A DNA stretch of 8,289 bases from Desulfobacterales bacterium. Lineage in GTDB: Bacteria > Desulfobacterota > Desulfobacteria > Desulfobacterales > UBA5852. The stretch covers positions 1 to 8,289 of the forward strand of contig JAERRP010000119.1 of the NCBI GenBank assembly GCA_016735415.1. Reading direction: 5' to 3'. How positions within the stretch are numbered: position 1 is the first letter of the stretch; every line of letters begins with the position of its first letter. The notes under the pieces are model-generated. The model was not told the origin of the DNA. It made no database searches and saw only the letters and a program-made list of their open reading frames with translations. A program made the position numbers and the translations under genes. Shown one piece after another: positions 4,845 through 8,289 of this stretch.

Positions 4845-6059
4845 ATGGGCGCGGCGCGCTTTTTTGATGTCGTCATTGTCGGCGCCGGCCCGGCCGGAGG
4901 CTTTCTATCCTATTTGCTGGCGGCCGCCGGTTTGCGGATCCTCCTGCTGGAAAAAAAGAAACTGCCGCGCTACAAGCCGTGCGGCGGTGGCGTGACACCG
5001 CGTGCGCTGAAGCTCCTGCCTTTCGATCTGGGCACCATTGTTGAAGATGTGACGACCACGGCGCGTATGTTCGTAAAGGGCCGGAAGGTCTTTGCGCGGA
5101 CTTATCCCCATGCGGTGGTCAGCATGGTCATGCGCGCTAAATTGGATGCCTTTCTGGCCCGCCGGGCCGTCGCGGCCGGGGCGGCTCTTGAAGAAGGGGT
5201 GCGGTTTCTTTCTGCCGCGGGCCCTCCCGGGGGCATGACCATCGAGACCAGTGCCGGCCAGGTCCAAACGATAATTCTGGTGGGGGCCGACGGTGTCCAC
5301 AGCCGGGTGGCGCGCCACCTTGACCTGCCGGTGCGCTACCGGGTCATGACGGCGATCGAAACCGAACTCGATGTGGACAGGCGTTTGCTCGACCGCTTCC
5401 GTCATGCCTTCGATTTTGATTTCGGGGTCATTCCCCATGGCTATGGATGGGTTTTTCCAAAAAAACGGCATCTTTCGGTCGGCATTTTGACCCGACGCGG
5501 CCAGGCCAAAGCCATTCGGGATGATTTCGATCGCTACCTGAGGCTGAAGGGGCTGGGTGCGGCGCACATTCGTTCACTGCGATTGCACCCCATTCCTTAT
5601 GCGCCCTATCGGGCCAATCAATATGCCTGCGGTCGTGGATTGATTGTCGGTGATGCCACCGGCATGGCTGATCCCATTACCGGGGAGGGCATTTACTACG
5701 CCCTGCGCACGGCCCAACTGGCCGCTGCGACCGTTCGTAATTTTTTTATAGACCGGGCCCGGTTAGTGGATTACGATGCTGTGTTGCGTGTGACGGTAGG
5801 GCGGGAGGTCCGTTATGCCGGCCTTCTGGCCGACATCCTCTACCGGTTGCCATGTCTGAGCTATCCGGTTTTATCCCGCTTCGGCGATCGGATCGGCCGC
5901 AAGCATATGGAAGTATTTGAAGGCCAGGTGAGTTATCCGGAGCTCTTCCGCTATGTGGTGGGCTGGAAGGGGCTCAAGCACCTGTTGGTGGCCCCGGAGA
6001 AGACCGCAAAAACATTTGATGACGGTTCCCAATCGCAATATAATGGATTCGCGAAATAA
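4845..6059 (+). CDS. Geranylgeranyl-reductase-family FAD-dependent oxidoreductase (404 aa)
   Basis: The start is ATG 4845, preceded by AAGGGG (4835-4840). An upstream in-frame GTG (4791) is rejected because it lies inside the small lipoprotein frame and adds non-conserved residues. Residues 8-20 carry the Rossmann dinucleotide motif DVVIVGAGPAGGF, with an acidic residue (E36) at the end of strand two. PRYKPCGGGVTPRAL (41-55) is the hallmark of the geranylgeranyl reductase family, with its conserved cysteine C46. GADGVHSRVARHL (147-159) and GLIVGDATGMADPITGEGI (265-283) are the second and third FAD-contact motifs of this flavoprotein superfamily. Members saturate isoprenoid chains (chlorophyll side chain, archaeal lipids, menaquinone tails) or hydroxylate substrates. 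In a sulfate reducer, reduction of a quinone or other prenyl chain is a reasonable guess, but the substrate cannot be read here. The Fe-S scaffold gene follows 18 bases later. Confidence 0.88.
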   Translation: MGAARFFDVVIVGAGPAGGFLSYLLAAAGLRILLLEKKKLPRYKPCGGGVTPRALKLLPFDLGTIVEDVTTTARMFVKGRKVFARTYPHAVVSMVMRAKLDAFLARRAVAAGAALEEGVRFLSAAGPPGGMTIETSAGQVQTIILVGADGVHSRVARHLDLPVRYRVMTAIETELDVDRRLLDRFRHAFDFDFGVIPHGYGWVFPKKRHLSVGILTRRGQAKAIRDDFDRYLRLKGLGAAHIRSLRLHPIPYAPYRANQYACGRGLIVGDATGMADPITGEGIYYALRTAQLAAATVRNFFIDRARLVDYDAVLRVTVGREVRYAGLLADILYRLPCLSYPVLSRFGDRIGRKHMEVFEGQVSYPELFRYVVGWKGLKHLLVAPEKTAKTFDDGSQSQYNGFAK

Positions 6060-6077
6060 ACCAATGGTGGATGCAAA

Positions 6078-6503
6078 GTGAAAGACAACGAAGATTCATG
6101 GCCGGAGCATTCCCTGACCTATCTGGAAATGGCTTTGCGGACCGATCGCCAGAAAAGTCTGGCGCACCCGTCGGGGGTGGGTCTGAACATCGGCGCTTGC
6201 CATGATCGCATCGAAATTTATCTGGTGATCAGCGGGGACGTCATTCAGGAAGTGGCCTATAAACTGGATGGGTGTCTCAATACCAATGCCTGTGTGAATA
6301 CGGTGGCCCGGATGGTGGAGGGGCAGACGGTGGCCGCGGCCTGGACCCTGAAACCCGAAATGTTGGTGGAATACCTTCAGAGCCTGCCCCCCGATCACTT
6401 TCATTGTGCCGAGCTGGCGGTCGGGGCTTTGTACAAGGCCCTCGCCGATTATCAACAAAAAGGCGCCAGAGACTGGAAGGCCATCTACAGCCAACCGAAA
6501 TAA
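6078..6503 (+). CDS. IscU/NifU-N-type iron-sulfur cluster scaffold protein (141 aa)
   Basis: The frame starts at GTG 6078 with GGTGG (6066-6070) as a plausible ribosome site. The nearby ATGs at 6064 and 6071 are in other frames. The product matches the U-type scaffold fold with all expected ligands: C41 and D43 in GACHDRIEI (the IscU C-G-D position), C66 in DGCLNTNAC, and H109-C110 in HCAELAVGAL. C72 is an additional cysteine in the central motif. These residues coordinate the nascent [2Fe-2S]/[4Fe-4S] cluster in IscU/NifU. Its length fits a stand-alone scaffold with no ferredoxin or Nfu domain fused. Desulfobacterota often carry such single-domain NifU-like proteins outside isc operons. It is probably co-transcribed with the preceding flavoprotein gene, whether to mature that enzyme's partner or as a general scaffold is unknown. 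Confidence 0.85.
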   Translation: MKDNEDSWPEHSLTYLEMALRTDRQKSLAHPSGVGLNIGACHDRIEIYLVISGDVIQEVAYKLDGCLNTNACVNTVARMVEGQTVAAAWTLKPEMLVEYLQSLPPDHFHCAELAVGALYKALADYQQKGARDWKAIYSQPK

Positions 6504-6529
6504 ACGAAGCGCCACGGGCTGGATTTCGG
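6495..6529 (+). other. Stem-loop at the 3' end of the Fe-S scaffold gene
   Basis: CCGAAAT (6495-6501) pairs perfectly with ATTTCGG (6523-6529), and a small inner AGC/GCT pairing may extend the fold. The left arm overlaps the stop codon. No T-run follows, so it may be a 3'-end stabiliser or a weak or factor-assisted terminator separating this unit from the dsr region. Confidence 0.3.
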
Positions 6530-6731
6530 CGAATGGGCACCGGTTGCAGCGGTCTCTCAGCGCTTTGAAACCATGCCGCGATAGCGATAAGTTCATGATA
6601 ACTAAAAGGATCTTATCCGGGTTACGCGTCCAGCCGGACGGTTTCCCGCGCGCTGGTTTATAGTTCTCTGCCGGCGGCGCAGACTAATTTGGATACCAGT
6701 ATAATTTTAGGCTTACCGAAACTAAGTTATC

Positions 6732-6749
6732 GAGATTGCTTCGAATCTC
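6732..6749. promoter_or_regulatory. Inverted repeat abutting the -35 box (candidate operator)
   Basis: GAGATT-GCTTCG-AATCTC is a perfect 6-bp inverted repeat with a six-base centre. It ends two bases before the -35 hexamer TTGACA. A dyad in this position is typical for an activator or repressor site. The cognate regulator is not known from the sequence, and it does not match the Rex or Crp/HcpR consensus. Confidence 0.4.
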
Positions 6750-6750
6750 C

Positions 6751-6779
6751 TTGACAGCCAAACCCATCTTGACTATAAA
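6751..6779 (+). promoter_or_regulatory. Near-consensus sigma-70 promoter for the RsbRD_N-dsr operon
   Basis: TTGACA (6751-6756), an exact consensus -35 box, is followed by a 17-bp spacer and TATAAA (6774-6779), five of six matches to the -10 consensus. Transcription would start near 6785-6787, giving an untranslated leader of about 120 bases before the ATG at 6908. This is the best promoter in the window, fitting the high expression expected of dissimilatory sulfite-reduction genes. Confidence 0.8.
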
Positions 6780-6833
6780 ATTTTCTCTCGAAAGTCGGCC
6801 GTATCACCCGATTTCCACTATCATCACGAAACA

Positions 6834-6908
6834 ATGCCAAAGGGAGAAAGAAGCTGCTTTCGAAGGGCTGGCCCCTTGGAATCGCGCCGTGCCGGAGCCG
6901 CCCTCTAA
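6834..6908 (+). CDS. Possible 24-codon leader ORF ending at TAATG
   Basis: ATG 6834 opens a 24-residue frame (MPKGERSCFRRAGPL, then ESRRAGAAL), Arg-rich and inside the predicted mRNA leader. Its stop TAA (6906-6908) shares an A with the RsbRD_N start codon (TAATG), the classic termination-reinitiation junction. Against it: there is no clear Shine-Dalgarno before 6834 and the composition is not distinctive. It could be a chance frame or a translated leader controlling the downstream gene. Confidence 0.25.
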   Translation: MPKGERSCFRRAGPLESRRAGAAL

Positions 6909-7450
6909 TGAAGCTTGAGAAGCGTATCGCCAAACACAAGAAGCAAATCCTGGCCAAGTGGTTCGAAGTCCTGGCCGGGACTTATCCACCGGAAACCGCG
7001 CGCTTCCTGAAAGCCAATCCGGACGCGTTCACCAATCCGGTGGGCGGTACGGCCAAACGCAGCCTGGAAGCCCTCCTGGAGGCCCTGCTGGAAAATGCGG
7101 CACCCGAAAAACTGGCCGGGATACTGGACCCGCTGATTCGTATTCGCGCCGTCCAGACCATGTTCACCCCCTCTCAAGCCACAGCCTTTATCCTTGATCT
7201 AAAACCCATCATCCGCACCATCCTTTCGGATAAAATAATAGAAGACCCGCAAGATCGACATGCATTGCAGGCATTTGAAAATTGCATCGATCGCCTGTTG
7301 CTGATCGCATTCGATATATTTATACGTTGTCGCGAAAAGATATACCACCTCAAGGCAACCGAAGAGCAGAGCAAGATTTACCGTGCCTTTGCACGGGCCG
7401 GATTGGTTCGTGATAATCCAGATGATCAACCGGATGCCGGGATTTCATAG
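6908..7450 (+). CDS. RsbRD_N-domain protein preceding the DsrMKJOP operon (180 aa)
   Basis: GGAG (6894-6897) lies ten bases before ATG 6908. The all-helical product begins KLEKRIAKHKKQILAKWFEV and continues YPPETARFLKANPDAFTNPV, GGTAKRSLEALLEALLE and LIRIRAVQTMFTPSQATAFI. This is the pattern of the RsbRD N-terminal (globin-like helical) domain: K-x-x-I-x-x-x-W, F-x-NPVG and R-AVQ-x-F-x-P-S-x-A. In RsbR-type stress regulators this domain precedes a STAS domain; here only the sensor-like part is present. Desulfobacterota commonly place such a stand-alone gene directly before dsrM, so a role in regulating or assembling the sulfite-reduction complex is likely but not established. There is no signal or membrane segment, so it should be cytoplasmic. 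It is transcribed from the strong promoter at 6751-6779. Confidence 0.85.
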   Translation: MKLEKRIAKHKKQILAKWFEVLAGTYPPETARFLKANPDAFTNPVGGTAKRSLEALLEALLENAAPEKLAGILDPLIRIRAVQTMFTPSQATAFILDLKPIIRTILSDKIIEDPQDRHALQAFENCIDRLLLIAFDIFIRCREKIYHLKATEEQSKIYRAFARAGLVRDNPDDQPDAGIS

Positions 7451-7460
7451 TGATTTAAAA

Positions 7461-7477
7461 TCGTTAAATATTAACGA
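7461..7477. promoter_or_regulatory. 17-bp perfect palindrome between the RsbRD_N gene and dsrM
   Basis: TCGTTAAATATTAACGA consists of two perfect 7-bp arms around ATA. A second short palindrome, GATTTAAAATC (7452-7462), adjoins it, making an A/T-rich dyad block just after the stop codon at 7448-7450. The arms resemble a Rex half-site (TTGTTAA in many bacteria), but the centre is three bases rather than the usual four and position 2 is C. It is a candidate operator; its cognate protein is unknown. It has no T-run, so it is not a terminator. Confidence 0.4.
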
Positions 7478-7564
7478 CGATCTCGGACGAAGCGGACAAA
7501 CAGGTTCAGATATCAGGCGCACGGTCGCCGGCCGAGCAGGTCAAACACCAGGTAACGACCCCTG

Positions 7565-7594
7565 TTGACGGGCGATTTTGAATGAACCCATACT
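7565..7594 (+). promoter_or_regulatory. Possible internal promoter for dsrM
   Basis: TTGACG (7565-7570, five of six -35 matches) is separated by 18 bp from CATACT (7589-7594, four of six -10 matches). It lies about 40-70 bases before the dsrM start, in a 182-bp non-coding gap that is unusually long for an operon-internal space. It would allow dsrM transcription independent of the RsbRD_N gene, downstream of the palindrome at 7461. Confidence 0.35.
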
Positions 7595-7632
7595 CCGTTG
7601 CGTATCGGGGTCCAAGAGCGAGGTAAAGGTCA

Positions 7633-8289
7633 ATGAATGGTAAGTATCTGTATTCCTTCTTAGCCGTGTGTCTTTTGGCGCTGATCGCCTGGGTCGGGAG
7701 CGAGGTTTTCGGGCTTCGGCTGCTGTTCGGCGTGATCCTGCCGTACGCGGCGGTGGTGGTTTTTTTTGTCGGATTCGTCCGCCGCATGCTGGACTGGACG
7801 CGCTCGGCGGTGCCCTTTCGCATCCCCACGACCGCCGGCCAGGCCAAAACGCTGCCATGGATACCGCGCAACAAGTTCGACAGCCCCTTTACCACCTGGG
7901 AGGTTGTGGTGCGGATGTTCCTGGAGGTGGTGACCTTCCGGTCCCTGTTTCGGAACACCAAAATGAAAACCAGCCCGGACGGGCGCATCAGCTACGACCA
8001 GGAGGTGTTTCTGTGGGTGGCGGCGCTGGCGTTTCACTACACCTTTCTGGTGGTTCTGCTGCGTCACGCCCGTTTTTTCCTGGAACCCCTGCCCCTGCCG
8101 TTCGAGATCCTGGAAAAAATCGACACGTTCGTTCAGATCGGCCAGCCCGTCATTTCCATGTCGAGTTTCGTTCTGCTGGGTGCCGTTCTGTACCTTTTCA
8201 TCCGCCGGCTATATGTGTCCAACGTCCGCTATATCTCGCTGGCGTCCGATTTTTTCCCCCTGTTTCTGATTATCGGGATCGCCTTTTCC
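7633..8289 (+). CDS. dsrM: DsrM, cytochrome b subunit of the DsrMKJOP complex (5' 219 codons; runs off the window)
   Basis: The frame is open from ATG 7633 to the window end (219 residues of about 330-340 usual). A moderate ribosome site AGGTAAAGG (7621-7629) precedes it. DsrM is the NarI-like membrane subunit that links the quinone pool to DsrK and the DsrC trisulfide in dissimilatory sulfite reduction. Recognisable stretches are YAAVVVFFVGFVRRMLDW, PFRIPTTAGQAKTLPWIP, MFLEVVTFRSLFRNTK, ALAFHYTFLVVLLRHARFF and RRLYVSNVRYISLASDFFPL. H135 and H145 in the third of these are candidate heme b ligands. Membrane helices lie near residues 5-22, 30-50, 126-147 and 170-192, with another beginning near 205. 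The rest of the dsrKJOP operon should follow beyond 8289. Identification is from family knowledge and is strong. Confidence 0.93.
   Translation, partial: MNGKYLYSFLAVCLLALIAWVGSEVFGLRLLFGVILPYAAVVVFFVGFVRRMLDWTRSAVPFRIPTTAGQAKTLPWIPRNKFDSPFTTWEVVVRMFLEVVTFRSLFRNTKMKTSPDGRISYDQEVFLWVAALAFHYTFLVVLLRHARFFLEPLPLPFEILEKIDTFVQIGQPVISMSSFVLLGAVLYLFIRRLYVSNVRYISLASDFFPLFLIIGIAFS

Larger units (their letters stand above)
6504..6907 (+). promoter_or_regulatory. 404-bp regulatory region upstream of the RsbRD_N-dsrM unit
   Basis: No protein-like gene is seen here. The first part, to about 6660, is of ordinary composition and holds nothing I recognise beyond a hairpin at its start and a short GGAT-CTT-ATCC repeat near 6609-6619. 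From about 6680 it becomes A/T-rich, with an isolated TATAAT at 6700-6705 that has no -35 partner. The inverted repeat and strong promoter listed separately follow. The transcribed leader, about 6786-6907, contains a hairpin AAGGG-CTGGC-CCCTT (6863-6877) and a possible leader ORF. Confidence 0.5.

Noticed and set aside
4905..5567. 220-codon open frame on the minus strand
   Set aside because: It is antisense to the FAD-binding motifs of the geranylgeranyl-reductase-family gene, and its composition is that of a shadow frame.
1..8289. CRISPR arrays, tRNA or rRNA genes, transposases
   Set aside because: I saw no regularly spaced direct repeats, no tRNA-like cloverleaf with CCA context, no rRNA-like stretch and no transposase motif in either strand.

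Overview
The window looks like a chromosomal segment of a sulfate-reducing bacterium of the Desulfobacterota, most likely a Desulfobacterales/Desulfosarcina-type organism. The strongest marker is the 3' end, which holds the start of dsrM, the membrane cytochrome b of the DsrMKJOP complex. It is preceded by a small RsbRD_N-domain gene that commonly sits in front of dsrM in these bacteria. The moderately high G+C, the flavodoxin-SCP2 fusion and the geranylgeranyl-reductase-family enzyme fit this placement. No 16S rRNA or other taxonomic anchor is present, so the assignment is an inference. All supported genes lie on the + strand.

Layout. 1-643: C-terminal end of a long multi-span membrane protein cut by the window edge. 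738-1007: an unrecognised 89-residue protein. It overlaps by ATGA a gene remnant (1004-1324) that joins the N-terminal part of a Tat-exported amidase to what looks like an amidase C-terminal strand, with the catalytic core missing. 1325-1739 is a decayed or non-coding stretch with a good intrinsic terminator (1489-1510) and an open 3' tail of a gene (1597-1743). That tail overlaps by ATGA a 403-residue single-pass membrane protein of unknown function (1740-2951). 2952-3212 contains a striking nested inverted-repeat element (3045-3106), probably a dispersed intergenic repeat or a folded RNA.

3213-4562: a 78-residue two-helix membrane protein followed by a flavodoxin-fold protein with a four-cysteine motif and a C-terminal SCP2-like domain, closed by a probable terminator. 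4715-6503: a likely operon of a tiny lipoprotein, a geranylgeranyl-reductase-family FAD oxidoreductase and an IscU/NifU-N type Fe-S scaffold protein.

6504-6907 is a regulatory region. It carries a near-consensus sigma-70 promoter (TTGACA, 17 bp, TATAAA), an inverted repeat abutting the -35 box, and a roughly 120-nt leader with a possible 24-codon leader ORF ending in a TAATG stop/start junction. It feeds the RsbRD_N gene (6908-7450) and then dsrM (7633 to the window end). A 17-bp perfect palindrome and a second weaker promoter lie in the 182-bp gap before dsrM. Functionally, the right end is the entry to the respiratory sulfite-reduction module. The middle genes point to flavin, quinone/isoprenoid and Fe-S chemistry, and the left end is a region of gene decay.
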